NCBI GenBank assembly: GCA_963696105.1
Contig: CAVOIP010000003.1
Span: 248,001-312,000, forward strand
Source of the DNA: CAVRTM01 sp963696105
Lineage (GTDB): Bacteria; Actinomycetota; Actinomycetes; Actinomycetales; Dermatophilaceae
Direction of reading: 5' to 3'
DNA: 64,000 nt
Part shown: positions 52,866 to 61,834 of the stretch, piece by piece
Layout: each line of letters starts with the position of its first letter
Position numbering within the stretch: the stretch's first letter is position 1
Position numbers and translations under genes: made by a program
The notes under the pieces: model-generated
Databases searched by the model: none
What the model saw: the letters and a program-made list of their open reading frames with translations, nothing else
Told to the model about the DNA's origin: nothing

Positions 52866-52964
52866 TCTCGTTGGCCGCAGAAGGTTGCGCGGTCCCAGCC
52901 CGACGTCTCCGGGACACGGCTCTCGAGCTCCTCGGCGACCACGGAGCACGTGCAGGGGCGTGGG

Positions 52965-53194
52965 TCACCCGCCCGTTCCGGGCCCCGCCCTGCGGCCGGG
53001 CCCGCCCCCGTCCGCCGTCGCGGACGCGCCCCTGAGCACCCGGATCGCGAGGATCGCCATGTCGTCCCGCTGCGGCGCGGCGCTGAACTCCACGGCCAGC
53101 CGGCGGATCCGCTCGGCCACGGCCTGGGCCGGTAAGCGCGCCATCGTCGCCAGCTCGTGGGCGGAGCCCTCGGGGAGGGCTCCGCCCAGGACCC
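52965..53194 (-). pseudogene. Possible C-terminal remnant of a PP2C/SpoIIE-type phosphatase
   Basis: The minus-strand frame contains AVAERIRRLAVEFSAAPQRD followed by DMAILAIRVL, which resembles the extreme C-terminus of SpoIIE-like PP2C phosphatases (the R-D-D-M-A-I-L metal Asp motif). Nothing upstream in any frame supplies the rest of the domain. It sits in the 487-bp stretch between tRNA-Leu and the TRIC gene, where no other gene is supported. The match is short and made by eye. Confidence 0.4.
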
Positions 53195-53308
53195 GTGACG
53201 GCCGCATCGCTGACCGCGGCAGGGCCCCCCTTGGTGGGACGGTCATGCGCGCCGAGGCATCGCGGCGCAGGCTGCCCGGCTGGGTCGCGCGTGCCGTGCC
53301 ACCGGTGG

Positions 53309-54088
53309 ATGCTGGGCTGCATGGCGGGTGTCGGCGTCAGCGAGGTCTTCCGGGTGCTCGACCTCACCGGCGTCTTCGGCAACGCCGTCCTCGGTGGCAT
53401 CATCGCCCGGCGGGAGAAGCTGGACCCGATCGGCTTCGCCGTCCTTGCTGTGTTGTCGGGCCTCGGCGGTGGGCTCCTTCGCGACGTCCTGCTCCAACAC
53501 GGGCCGCCGGTGGCGCTGACCGACTACGCCTACCTCCTCACGGCCTTCGCCGGTGCAGCCGCCAGCTACCTCGCCCATGTGCAGGGGCGGGTGTGGGACC
53601 GCGTGTGGCCGGTCGTCGACGCCGTCGCCCTGGGGTGCTGGGCCTGCACCGGGGCACAGAAGACCCTGGCCGTGGCGCTCGGCTGGCTGCCTGCGGTGCT
53701 GCTGGGGGTCATCACGGCGGTCGGCGGCGGGGCCATCCGCGACATCGTCCTGCGTCGGGTGCCAGGTGTTCTGGGAGGCAACACTCTGTACGCGACGGCT
53801 GCCCTCGCCGCGGCCGGAACCCTGGTGCTGCTCACCAGCCTGGGGCAGGCGGCCTGGGGCTCCATCGCCGGGCTCGCCGTGGGTGCGGGACTGTGCCTGC
53901 TCGCCCGGTGGCGGGGATGGATCCTGCCCGATGCCGACTCCTGGTCCGCGGCCGTGGTGCGGGGTCCTTCCAGGGAGGGGCTTCGCCGGCATGTCCTCCC
54001 GAGGCCACGGCTACCCCACCGACGCCTGCGCTCCCCCGGCCCGCACGACGTGCCTCGCCCGACCCCTGACACGAAGGAGCAGCCATGA
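53309..54088 (+). CDS. TRIC/UPF0126-family membrane channel protein
   Basis: Trimeric intracellular cation channel-type protein, 259 residues. Two homologous three-helix halves carry the characteristic glycine patterns: VLSGLGGGLLRDVLL and VITAVGGGAIRDIVLRRVP, each G-G-G-x-x-R-D. The C-terminal ~45 residues (PSREGLRRHVLPRPRLPHRR) are basic and Pro-rich, longer than usual for the family. Start ATG 53309 or 53321; the longer open frame from 53195 is not conserved-looking. The stop overlaps the amidohydrolase start by ATGA. Confidence 0.82.
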   Translation: MLGCMAGVGVSEVFRVLDLTGVFGNAVLGGIIARREKLDPIGFAVLAVLSGLGGGLLRDVLLQHGPPVALTDYAYLLTAFAGAAASYLAHVQGRVWDRVWPVVDAVALGCWACTGAQKTLAVALGWLPAVLLGVITAVGGGAIRDIVLRRVPGVLGGNTLYATAALAAAGTLVLLTSLGQAAWGSIAGLAVGAGLCLLARWRGWILPDADSWSAAVVRGPSREGLRRHVLPRPRLPHRRLRSPGPHDVPRPTPDTKEQP

Positions 54089-55362
54089 CCGCCGCGCCGT
54101 CCGTCCCAGACACCGTGCTCGCCGACCTCGAGCGGACCCGCGGCTGGCAGGAGACCTTCTACCGGCACCTGCACCAGAACCCCGAGCTGTCCCACCAGGA
54201 GCGCGCCACCGCCGCGGGCGTCTCGCAACGGCTGCGCGAGATGGGCTACGAGGTGACGGACGGCATCGGAGGAACGGGGGTGGTCGGTCTGCTGCACAAC
54301 GGGTCCGGTGCCTCCGTGCTGCTGCGCGCGGACATGGACGCGCTCCCGGTCAAGGAGACCACGGGCCTGGCACACGCCAGTACGGCGGTGGCGACCGACG
54401 AGAACGGGTCCGAGGTCCCGGTGATGCACGCCTGCGGACACGACGTGCACGTGACCTGCCTGCTCGGTGCAGCGGAGCTGCTGGCCGGGCACCGGGCCCG
54501 GTGGGAGGGAACCCTCGTCGTCCTGTTCCAGCCGGCCGAGGAGCTGGGGGACGGGGCGCGGACGATGGTGGAGGACTCGTTGGCCGAGGTGGTCGGCCGG
54601 GTCGACGTGGCCTTCGCCCAGCACGTCCTGCCTGCGCCCGCGGGGGTGGTCGGAACCCGCGTCGGCCCGGTCCTGTCGGCCGCCGACAGCATGCGCGTGA
54701 CGGTGCATGGTCGGGGCTCCCACGGCTCGATGCCGCAGGCCTCGGTGGACCCGGTCGTGCTGGCCGCGATGGTCGTTCTCCGGCTGCAGACCGTCGTCTC
54801 CCGCGAGGTCGCCCCCACCGAGCCGGCAGTCGTCACCGTCGGCAGCATCCGCGCCGGCAGCAAGAGCAACGTCATCGGTGACCACGCCGTGCTCGAGCTC
54901 AACGTCCGCACGTACGACGAGCAGACCCGCGCAGCGGTCCTGGACGCCATCCGGCGGATCGTCGTCGCCGAGTGCCAGGCGTCCAGATCACCCCGCGACC
55001 CCGAGTTCGAGCTCTACGACCGGTTCCCCGCGACGGTCAACGACGCGGCCACGACCGACCGCGTTCGCGCAGCCTTCGACCAGCACTTCGGCGACCACTC
55101 CCGCGAGCTCTCGCTGCAGAGCGCCAGCGAGGACTTCAGCGACATCCCCAGCGCGCTCGGCGTGCCGTACACGTACTGGGGCATCGGCGGCACCGACCCC
55201 GGGGCCTACCGCCGGGCGCAGGAGGCCGGACGGCTCGCCGAGGACATCCCGGTGAACCACTCCCCCGCGTTCGCACCGGTCATGCAGCCCACCCTGGACA
55301 CCGGCACCTCGGCTCTGGTGGTTGCCGCCCTGGCCTGGCTCGCCAAACCGCAAAGCCCTTGA
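54085..55362 (+). CDS. M20D-family amidohydrolase (hippurate hydrolase/N-acyl amino acid type)
   Basis: 425-residue metal-dependent amidohydrolase that cleaves N-acyl amino acids or related amides. Ligands are visible in the N-terminal HLHQNPELSHQE, RADMDALPVKETTGL, MHACGHDVHVTCLLG (Cys/His metal site), FQPAEELGDGARTMVED (Glu pair) and the C-terminal NHSPAFAPVM. The family dimerisation domain contains RGSHGSMPQASVDPVVLAAM. It has no signal peptide. Translationally coupled to the TRIC gene upstream. It converges on the RpiB-like gene with 70 bp between. Confidence 0.9.
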   Translation: MTAAPSVPDTVLADLERTRGWQETFYRHLHQNPELSHQERATAAGVSQRLREMGYEVTDGIGGTGVVGLLHNGSGASVLLRADMDALPVKETTGLAHASTAVATDENGSEVPVMHACGHDVHVTCLLGAAELLAGHRARWEGTLVVLFQPAEELGDGARTMVEDSLAEVVGRVDVAFAQHVLPAPAGVVGTRVGPVLSAADSMRVTVHGRGSHGSMPQASVDPVVLAAMVVLRLQTVVSREVAPTEPAVVTVGSIRAGSKSNVIGDHAVLELNVRTYDEQTRAAVLDAIRRIVVAECQASRSPRDPEFELYDRFPATVNDAATTDRVRAAFDQHFGDHSRELSLQSASEDFSDIPSALGVPYTYWGIGGTDPGAYRRAQEAGRLAEDIPVNHSPAFAPVMQPTLDTGTSALVVAALAWLAKPQSP

Positions 55363-55432
55363 CTCCGACGCCGCGGTGGACCTTCACCCACGACGCACGG
55401 TCCTCCGGCGTCCCGTCGACGCCCATGGCCCG

Positions 55433-55891
55433 TCAGCATTCGTAGGAGTTGAGTGCCTTCACCTTCTCCGCGGACGCGGAGGTCGTGTCGAAGGTGTAGC
55501 CGAGCCATTCCCTCGCCAGGCGCCGCGCGAGCTCGATCCCGATCACCCGCTGGCCCATGCACAGGACCTGGGCGTTGTTGCTCAGGACGGACCGCTCGAC
55601 CGAGAACCCGTCGTGGGCGGTGACAGCACGGACACCCTGGACCTTGTTCGCGCTGATCGCCACGCCCAGGCCCGTGCCACAGATGAGCAGGGCGCGGTCG
55701 GCCTTGCCCTCGGCGACGAGCTTGGCGGCGGCCACACCGATGTGCGGGTAGGCGATGTCCTCCTCGGGGGTGACGCCCACGTCGACGACCTCGGCCACGC
55801 GTTCGTCGGCCTCCAGGTCCGCCTTGAGCCTCTCCTTGTAGTCCATCCCGGCGTCGTCGCAGCCCACCACGATCCGCAGTCCCTGCGCCAT
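55433..55891 (-). CDS. RpiB/LacAB-family sugar-phosphate isomerase, probably tetrose type
   Basis: 152-residue aldose-ketose phosphate isomerase. The catalytic Cys71 lies in LLICGTGLGVAISANKVQG and His93 in TAHDGFSVERS. The N-terminal substrate loop reads GCDDAGMDYKERL, where ribose-5-phosphate isomerase B has S-D-H-A-G: the His is Asp here, suggesting a different sugar phosphate. In the threitol/erythritol pathway described for M. smegmatis, an RpiB homologue isomerises D-erythrulose 4-phosphate to D-erythrose 4-phosphate, and this gene follows a DhaKL-type kinase as there. Last gene of the operon, 5 bp after the kinase. Confidence 0.8.
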   Translation of the reverse strand: MAQGLRIVVGCDDAGMDYKERLKADLEADERVAEVVDVGVTPEEDIAYPHIGVAAAKLVAEGKADRALLICGTGLGVAISANKVQGVRAVTAHDGFSVERSVLSNNAQVLCMGQRVIGIELARRLAREWLGYTFDTTSASAEKVKALNSYEC

Positions 55892-55896
55892 CGCAC

Positions 55897-57657
55897 TCAC
55901 TTCCGGGTTTGGTGGTCGGTGTCAGGATCCTTGTCGTCCGCGGCCAGCACGTCGGCCACGACGCGGGCGCACATCGCCAACGAGGTGGCACCGGGGTCGG
56001 GCGTGCCGACGCTCTTCTCGGCCAGCGGGCGGGCGCGGCCCAGGCGCGGTCGCAGGGCCGCCGTACCGGCCGCGGCCTCGGTGGCGACTGCCGCGGCCGA
56101 GGCCCACGCCCGGGACAGCGGCGCGCCGCCGTTCACCTCACGCTCCAGCTGGTCGGTGAACGGCAGGAGCGCGTCGAGCATCGTCTTGTCGCCGAGCTCG
56201 GCCTTGCCCAGCTCCTGCATCCGCCCCGCTCCCGCGCGCACGGCGTGCGCGACGGCGGTCCCGGGCACCTCCGGCGCGTCGTCACCGATGGCGGCACCGA
56301 GGGCGCGCAGGAACTGGCCCCAGAGCACCCCGGAGGTGCCGCCCGCCTTGCCCGCCCACGCCTCGCCGGCGGCAGCCAGCACCGTCGCGACGCCGGCCCC
56401 CGCCTCCAGCGGCGGCCGGGCCGCCTCGAGGGCGTGGGTGACCCCTTTGACCATCCCCCGCCCGTGGTCGCCGTCGCCGGCGACGGCGTCCATCCGGCCC
56501 AGCTCGGGCTCCGCGTCGCGGATCGCCACGCCCATGGCCTCCAGCGCCCGGTACGACGCCTCGGCGGCGCCGCGCGAGGCGTCCGAGCCCCGGGCCACGT
56601 CGGCCGAGGAGACCTCGAGGGACTCGGCGGAGCGGCGGGTCCCCGAGACCTGCGCGCCGGCCGCCTCACCCTTGCGGTATGCCGGGGTGTGCGCCGGTGC
56701 GGTCCAGAACCGCTCCAGCTCCTCGTCGAGGTAGACCAGGGTCAGTGAGATCCCGGCCATGTCGAGGCTGGTCACCAGCTCCCCGACCTCCGGGTCGACG
56801 AGGGTGTAGCCGGCGTCGCGCAACCGCTGGGACACCGTCTTCCAGACCACGAAGAGCTCCTCGTACTTCGTGGCCCCCAGGCCGTTGAGAATCGGGCCGA
56901 CCCGCTTGGTGGAGTCCGCCGGCTCCTCGGCGAGCACCCGGTCCACCAGGAGGTTCGCGAGCTCGGCGGCCCGCGGCAACGGCTCGTCCGCGATCCCCGG
57001 CTCCCCGTGGATCCCCAGGCCGACTCCCATCCGGCCGGGCTCCACGGTGAAGAGCGGGTCCCGCTCGCCCGGCATGGTGCAGCCGGCCAGTCCGACGCCC
57101 ATGGTGCGGGTACGGTCGTTGGCCCGCCGGGCGACGCGCTCCACCCCGTCCAGGTCGTAGCCCGCCTCGGCCGCTGCACCGGCGATCTTGAAGACCACGA
57201 AGTCACCGGCGATGCCGCGGCGCTGGTGCACCTGCTCCACCGGGGCACTGGCCACGTCGTCGGTGACGTAGACGTTGCGGGTGTCGATGCCCTCGGCGAC
57301 GAGGCGCTCCTGCGCCAGGTCGAAGTTCATCACGTCACCGGCGTAGTTGCCGGTGCTGAACAGCAGGCCCGCGCCGCCCTGGGCGGCCTTGCCGACGTTG
57401 TAGGCGTCGTCGGTCGAGGGGGACGTGAAGATGTTGCCGACCACCGCGCCGTCGGCGAAGCCGGTGCCGACCACGCCGCAGAACGCGGGGTAGTGCCCCG
57501 ACCCGCCACCCACCACGACGGCGACCTTGCCCGGCGGTGTCTCCTGCGCCCGGACCACTCCCCCGGACAGCCCCACCACGAGGTCGCGGTGGGCGTCGAG
57601 GAAGCCGGCGAGGGCGTCCTCAGTGAAGGTCTTCGGGTCGTCGTACAGCTGTGTCAT
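55897..57657 (-). CDS. DhaK-DhaL fusion kinase (dihydroxyacetone/erythrulose kinase type)
   Basis: 586-residue ATP-dependent ketose kinase with both domains in one chain. The DhaK domain (1-330) holds VVVGGGSGHYPAF and His217 in GLGIHGEPG, which forms a covalent hemiaminal with the ketose. A linker follows (about 335-365). The DhaL domain (from 366) carries the ADP-Mg site GDGDHGRGM (Asp395, Asp397, His398) and GKAGGTSGVLWGQFLRALG. Single-chain ATP types act on dihydroxyacetone or on D/L-erythrulose. Together with the RpiB-like isomerase and polyol dehydrogenase, erythrulose is the favoured substrate (inference). GTG/ATG-type start at 57657 gives MTQLYDDPKTF. Confidence 0.9.
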   Translation of the reverse strand: MTQLYDDPKTFTEDALAGFLDAHRDLVVGLSGGVVRAQETPPGKVAVVVGGGSGHYPAFCGVVGTGFADGAVVGNIFTSPSTDDAYNVGKAAQGGAGLLFSTGNYAGDVMNFDLAQERLVAEGIDTRNVYVTDDVASAPVEQVHQRRGIAGDFVVFKIAGAAAEAGYDLDGVERVARRANDRTRTMGVGLAGCTMPGERDPLFTVEPGRMGVGLGIHGEPGIADEPLPRAAELANLLVDRVLAEEPADSTKRVGPILNGLGATKYEELFVVWKTVSQRLRDAGYTLVDPEVGELVTSLDMAGISLTLVYLDEELERFWTAPAHTPAYRKGEAAGAQVSGTRRSAESLEVSSADVARGSDASRGAAEASYRALEAMGVAIRDAEPELGRMDAVAGDGDHGRGMVKGVTHALEAARPPLEAGAGVATVLAAAGEAWAGKAGGTSGVLWGQFLRALGAAIGDDAPEVPGTAVAHAVRAGAGRMQELGKAELGDKTMLDALLPFTDQLEREVNGGAPLSRAWASAAAVATEAAAGTAALRPRLGRARPLAEKSVGTPDPGATSLAMCARVVADVLAADDKDPDTDHQTRK

Positions 57658-57688
57658 GCGTGGTCCCCTCGTCGTGGCCGCGATGGCG

Positions 57689-58837
57689 TCAGCGGAGGCG
57701 CTCGCCGGTGTCAGCGTCGAAGAGGTAGATGCGCTCGGGCGGCGCCGAGAACGTCATCCGGTCCCCCGGCGCCCAGGACTCCTCGGCCCGGGTCTGGACC
57801 ACCAGCGTCTCCGAGAGGCCCTCGACGCGCACCGTGGCCAGGCCGTGCTCGAGGAGGTCCTCGAAGATCACGACCTCGGCCTTGAGCCCCGTGCCCTCGG
57901 CCCCGCCGCGACGGCTCTGGCCCGCGGTGACGCAGTCCTGGGGCCGCAGCCCCACCACCACCTTGCGCCCGTCCTCGGGGGTCGTGGCCGCCGGGAGCAG
58001 CACGTCGTCCCCCACCCGGGCGGCCACGGTGCCGCCGTCGCGGCGGACCACGCCCGGGAAGAGGTTGATGCTGGGCTCGCCGACGAAGTCGGCGACGAAC
58101 TGGTTCGCCGGGTCGTCGAAGATCTCGTCCGGCGTGCCGAACTGCTGGATGATGCCGCCGTCCATCACGGCCATCCGGTCGGAGAGGCTCAGCGCCTCCA
58201 GCTGGTCGTGCGTGACGACGATCGTGGTGTAGCCGAACTCGCGCTGCAGGAGCTTGAGCTCGCGCCGGACCCGCTGCCGGGCCGAGGCGTCGAGGTGCCC
58301 GAGCGGCTCGTCGAGGAGCAGGACCGGCGGCTTGCGCACCAGGGCGCGGGCGAGCGCGACCCGCTGCTTCTGCCCAGAGGAGAGGCTGGCGGGGCGCAGG
58401 TCGAGCAGGTCGGTCATCTCCAGCCGCCGGCACAGCTCGTCCACCTGCTGGTCGGCGCCGGAGACCTTGCGGGCCTTGAGCCCGTAGGCGAGGTTCTCGC
58501 GCACGTTGAGCGGCGGGTAGAGGGCGTAGCTCTCGAAGCCGACCCCGACGTTGCGCTTGCCCGGCGGCAGGTCGTTGATGCGCCTGTCACCGATGAGGAT
58601 GTCACCGGAGGTCACGGTCTCCAGCCCGGCGATCATCCGCAGCGTGGTCGTCTTGCCGCAGCCGGACGGCCCCAGCAGCGAGATCAGCTCGCCGGGGCGG
58701 ATGTCCATGTCCATGCCCTTGACCGCTTCGAAGCTCTCGCGGCCCCGGCTGCTGTAGACCTTGCGGACGTTGCGGATCGTCAGCGGCAGCGGCTCCACCG
58801 CCCCGACCGTGCTCCGTGTCGCCGTGGCGGTGCTCAT
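57689..58837 (-). CDS. MalK/UgpC-type sugar ABC transporter ATPase (first of pair)
   Basis: 382-residue ABC ATPase with a C-terminal TOBE/OB regulatory domain. Walker A LLGPSGCGKTT (55-64), signature LSSGQKQR, Walker B VLLLDEPLGHLDA, H-loop VVTHDQLEAL. The Q-loop position is Glu102 (VGVGFESYALYP) where MalK has Gln. It pairs with the ATPase encoded immediately upstream; the two probably form a heterodimer serving the two permeases. Start overlaps the upstream gene by 4 bp (ATGA). Confidence 0.92.
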   Translation of the reverse strand: MSTATATRSTVGAVEPLPLTIRNVRKVYSSRGRESFEAVKGMDMDIRPGELISLLGPSGCGKTTTLRMIAGLETVTSGDILIGDRRINDLPPGKRNVGVGFESYALYPPLNVRENLAYGLKARKVSGADQQVDELCRRLEMTDLLDLRPASLSSGQKQRVALARALVRKPPVLLLDEPLGHLDASARQRVRRELKLLQREFGYTTIVVTHDQLEALSLSDRMAVMDGGIIQQFGTPDEIFDDPANQFVADFVGEPSINLFPGVVRRDGGTVAARVGDDVLLPAATTPEDGRKVVVGLRPQDCVTAGQSRRGGAEGTGLKAEVVIFEDLLEHGLATVRVEGLSETLVVQTRAEESWAPGDRMTFSAPPERIYLFDADTGERLR

Positions 58838-59985
58838 GGGCGTGCCTCCTCAGGCAGGGCGGCTGGGTGCCGGCCGGTGGCCGAGCCGAGGCGGGCCGTG
58901 TCCGAGCCCTCCTCGCCGCCGGCGAAGACGTGGACGTTGGGCAGGTGGATCTGCACCGTCACCTCGGTGCCTTCCGGAGGCGAGTGGTCGCTGTCCTCCA
59001 CGACGATGAGCTGCTGGGTGCCGACCTCGACGTCGAGCTCGACCTGGCGCCCGAGCCGCTCGGCCAGGACGACGCGCCCCGGCAGCTGCAGCCACTCGCG
59101 GTCGTCGCGGTGTCCCCGGTCGACCTCCATCTCGCTGGGGCGCAGCCCGAGCCTCACGGCCTCCCCGTCGGGAAGCTGGAGGTCGCTCGGCAGCGGGAAA
59201 TGCCCGACGCCACCGGCGAAGACCACGGTGCCGCGCTCGACTCGGCCGTCGACGAGGTTGATCTCCGGCTGGCCCAGCGACTTCGCGACGAAGGTGTCGA
59301 CCGGCCTGCGCCAGACGTCGTCGGGCGTGCCTACCTGGACGAAGCGACCCTTGCGCAGGACAGCGATCCGGTCCCCGAGCGCCAGCGCCTCCTGGTAGTC
59401 GTGCGTGACGTAGAGCGTGGTCGTGCTCGAGGTCTGCGCGATCTGCTTGAGCTCGGCCCGCATCGCCGCCCGCAGCTTGGCGTCGAGGTGCGAGAGCGGC
59501 TCGTCGAGCAGGTAGATGTCCGCGGGCCGCACGAGCACCCGGCCCAGGGCGGTGCGCTGCCGCTGCCCGTTGGACAGCTCCCGGGGCAGGCGGCCGAGCA
59601 GGTGGTTGATGCCCAGCGTCGTGGTCACCTGGTCGATGCGCGCCTGCTGGTCCTTGCCCTCGTACGCGCCCGTGCGTCCGGACCGCAGCGGCGAGGAGAG
59701 GTTCTGCTGCACCGTCTTCTGCGGGTACAGCGCGTAGCTCTCGAAGGCCATGGCGACGTTGCGGTGGTAGGGCTCGACCTCGGTCACATCCGTGCCGGCG
59801 ATCTGCACCGTGCCCTCGTCGATGTCGACCAGCCCCGCGATGCTCTTCAGGGTCGTCGTCTTGCCCGCGCCGGAGGGGCCCAGGATGACGAAGAACTCCC
59901 CGTCGGCGACGGTGAGGTCGATGCCGTCGACCGCTTTGACGGCGCCGAAGGCCTTGCGCAGCCCGCGCAGCTCCAGGGTGCCCAT
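58834..59985 (-). CDS. MalK/UgpC-type sugar ABC transporter ATPase (second of pair)
   Basis: 383 residues from ATG 59985. Walker A ILGPSGAGKTT, signature LSNGQRQR, Walker B IYLLDEPLSHLDA, H-loop YVTHDYQEAL, then a TOBE-type domain. Like its partner it has Glu in the Q-loop (VAMAFESYALYP, Glu82). The ATG overlaps the stop of the upstream permease (TGATG). Two different ATPases with one permease pair is a known arrangement in polyol/glycerol-type importers. Confidence 0.92.
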   Translation of the reverse strand: MGTLELRGLRKAFGAVKAVDGIDLTVADGEFFVILGPSGAGKTTTLKSIAGLVDIDEGTVQIAGTDVTEVEPYHRNVAMAFESYALYPQKTVQQNLSSPLRSGRTGAYEGKDQQARIDQVTTTLGINHLLGRLPRELSNGQRQRTALGRVLVRPADIYLLDEPLSHLDAKLRAAMRAELKQIAQTSSTTTLYVTHDYQEALALGDRIAVLRKGRFVQVGTPDDVWRRPVDTFVAKSLGQPEINLVDGRVERGTVVFAGGVGHFPLPSDLQLPDGEAVRLGLRPSEMEVDRGHRDDREWLQLPGRVVLAERLGRQVELDVEVGTQQLIVVEDSDHSPPEGTEVTVQIHLPNVHVFAGGEEGSDTARLGSATGRHPAALPEEARP

Positions 59986-60851
59986 CAGGACTTCACCGCC
60001 CCGAAGGACAGACCCTGCACCAGGTAGCGCTGGATCGTGAGCGCGAGGATCAGGGGTGGCAGCGCGCCGATGAGGGCCGCTGCGGCCGTGAGGTTGTAGT
60101 AGGCCTGCCCGCCGCCGCCGAGGTACTTCGTCACCGCCACCGTGACCGTCGAGGCGTTGGTGTCGGTGAGGATGAGCGGGAAGACGTAGTTGTTCCACGC
60201 GAAGATGAACGCCAGCAGGGCCGCCGCGGCGATGCCCGGGCGGACCAGCGGCAGCGCCACCATGGCGAACGCCCTGCGCCTTGTGTAGCCGTCGAGCAGG
60301 GCCGCCTGCTCGAGGTCCTCGGGCATGTCCTGGAAGTAGGACCGCAGGATCCAGACCACCAGCGGCAGGGTGACCAGCTGGAGGACCCAGATCATGCCGA
60401 CCTTCGTGTCGAACAGGCCGACCTGGTTGTAGATGACGAACAGCGGGATGATCACCATCAGCTCGGGGGCGAACCGGAACGAGAGCATGTTGAACATCAG
60501 GTCGTCCGACCCCTTGAACCGCCATCGGCCTGCGGCGTAGGCGGCCGGGATGCCGATGACGAGCGAGACCAGAACCGCCCCACCGCAGTTCACGATGCTG
60601 GTCAGGACGGCGGTCTTGAAGTCCACACTGGTGAGGTCGGTGCCCCGCTGGCTCAGCACGGTGCCGAAGTTCGACAGCGTCGGGGTGAACCGGAAGTAGG
60701 TGCTGGTCTGCTGGGCGTCGTTCTTCAGCGACAGCAGCAGCATCCACAGGATCGGGAAGAGGGCGAAGAGGAACCACGCGACGAGACCCACGTCGGCGAA
60801 GATCGATCCGGTACCGAGACGCCGCTGACCGGGCATCAGCTCCTTGGCCAT
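59985..60851 (-). CDS. Sugar ABC transporter permease, MalG type
   Basis: 288-residue inner-membrane subunit with six predicted helices. The EAA loop, which docks to the ATPase, is DLEQAALLDGYTRRRAFAMV followed by LPLVRPGIAAAALLAFI. The N-terminal helix is preceded by MAKELMPGQRRLG. Four bp separate it from the MalF-type gene upstream. Confidence 0.92.
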   Translation of the reverse strand: MAKELMPGQRRLGTGSIFADVGLVAWFLFALFPILWMLLLSLKNDAQQTSTYFRFTPTLSNFGTVLSQRGTDLTSVDFKTAVLTSIVNCGGAVLVSLVIGIPAAYAAGRWRFKGSDDLMFNMLSFRFAPELMVIIPLFVIYNQVGLFDTKVGMIWVLQLVTLPLVVWILRSYFQDMPEDLEQAALLDGYTRRRAFAMVALPLVRPGIAAAALLAFIFAWNNYVFPLILTDTNASTVTVAVTKYLGGGGQAYYNLTAAAALIGALPPLILALTIQRYLVQGLSFGAVKS

Positions 60852-60855
60852 GTCG

Positions 60856-61788
60856 TCAGTCCTCCGCTCCGGCCGCGCGGCGCTGGGCCTTGCCCAGGAC
60901 GCTCACGAGGTACCGCGCCGTGATGAACACCAGGATCCACAGCAGGAACATGTACGTGCTCCCCCGCGAGAAGTTCTGGAAGGTGATGGAGTCCTCGTAC
61001 GCGCCGATCTGCAGCGTGCGGGTTGCGAGTCCCGGGCCGCCGGCGGTGAGGACGTAGATGAGGTCGAACTCCTTGAGGCAGTCCATGAACCGGAAGATGA
61101 CGGCCACGAGGATGTAGGGCCACATCATCGGCAGCATCAGCCGGCGGAACATGTAGAACCATGACGCCCCGTCCACCGCCGAGGCCTCGAACGGCTCCTT
61201 CGGCAGGGACCGCATGCCGGCGAGCACGAGGATCGCGACGAACGGCGTGTAGATCCAGGCGTCGACGAGGATCGAGGACCACAACGCCATGTCCTTGCTG
61301 AGCCAGTCGAACGACCCCAGGTGGAAGATGTGGTTCAGGACCCCGAACTGCGGGTTGAACATGAGCTTCCACACCGTGCCGGCGATGACCGGCGCGATCA
61401 TGAGCGGCAGGATCAGGACCTTCTCGAAGACGCTGCCGACCCGGCTGGCCCGGTTCAGCAGCAGGGCGACGGCCACCCCGAGCACGGTCTCGAGGGCGGT
61501 CGCCACCACCGCGAACACCGCCGTGACGCGCACGCTGGTCCAGAACTGCGGGTCGGACAGGACGCTGCGGTAGTTGGCGAACCAGACGATGTGGGGGTCG
61601 GGGTTGGACGCGGTGTAGTTGAGGATCGAGTAGTACGCGCCGAGGACGAACGGGTACAGGATCCCGATGACGACGAGCACCGCCGGCAGCGAGAGGATGT
61701 AGGGGCGCAGGCGCCGGCGCCCGGGCGGAACCGTGGGCGGTGGCTCGGTGCGGCCGGCCGGTCGCGGCTTGGTGGCGGTGGTGGTCAC
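60856..61788 (-). CDS. Sugar ABC transporter permease, MalF type
   Basis: 310 residues with six membrane helices. A Pro/Arg-rich cytoplasmic N-terminus (RPAGRTEPPPTVPPGRRRLR) precedes the first helix. The EAA loop is LPKEPFEASAVDGASWFYMF then RLMLPMMWPYILVAV. Partner of the MalG-type permease. 46 bp downstream of the substrate-binding protein. Confidence 0.92.
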   Translation of the reverse strand: MTTTATKPRPAGRTEPPPTVPPGRRRLRPYILSLPAVLVVIGILYPFVLGAYYSILNYTASNPDPHIVWFANYRSVLSDPQFWTSVRVTAVFAVVATALETVLGVAVALLLNRASRVGSVFEKVLILPLMIAPVIAGTVWKLMFNPQFGVLNHIFHLGSFDWLSKDMALWSSILVDAWIYTPFVAILVLAGMRSLPKEPFEASAVDGASWFYMFRRLMLPMMWPYILVAVIFRFMDCLKEFDLIYVLTAGGPGLATRTLQIGAYEDSITFQNFSRGSTYMFLLWILVFITARYLVSVLGKAQRRAAGAED

Positions 61789-61834
61789 TGCACGCTCCTC
61801 TCGGAGGTGGCGGGGATGCTGCGAAGGCGCTGCA

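Noticed and set aside
52786..53403. Minus-strand frame ending in a GDLNPHAR-type sequence
   Set aside because: This ending is the familiar antisense translation of a tRNA-Leu 3' half and is not a gene.
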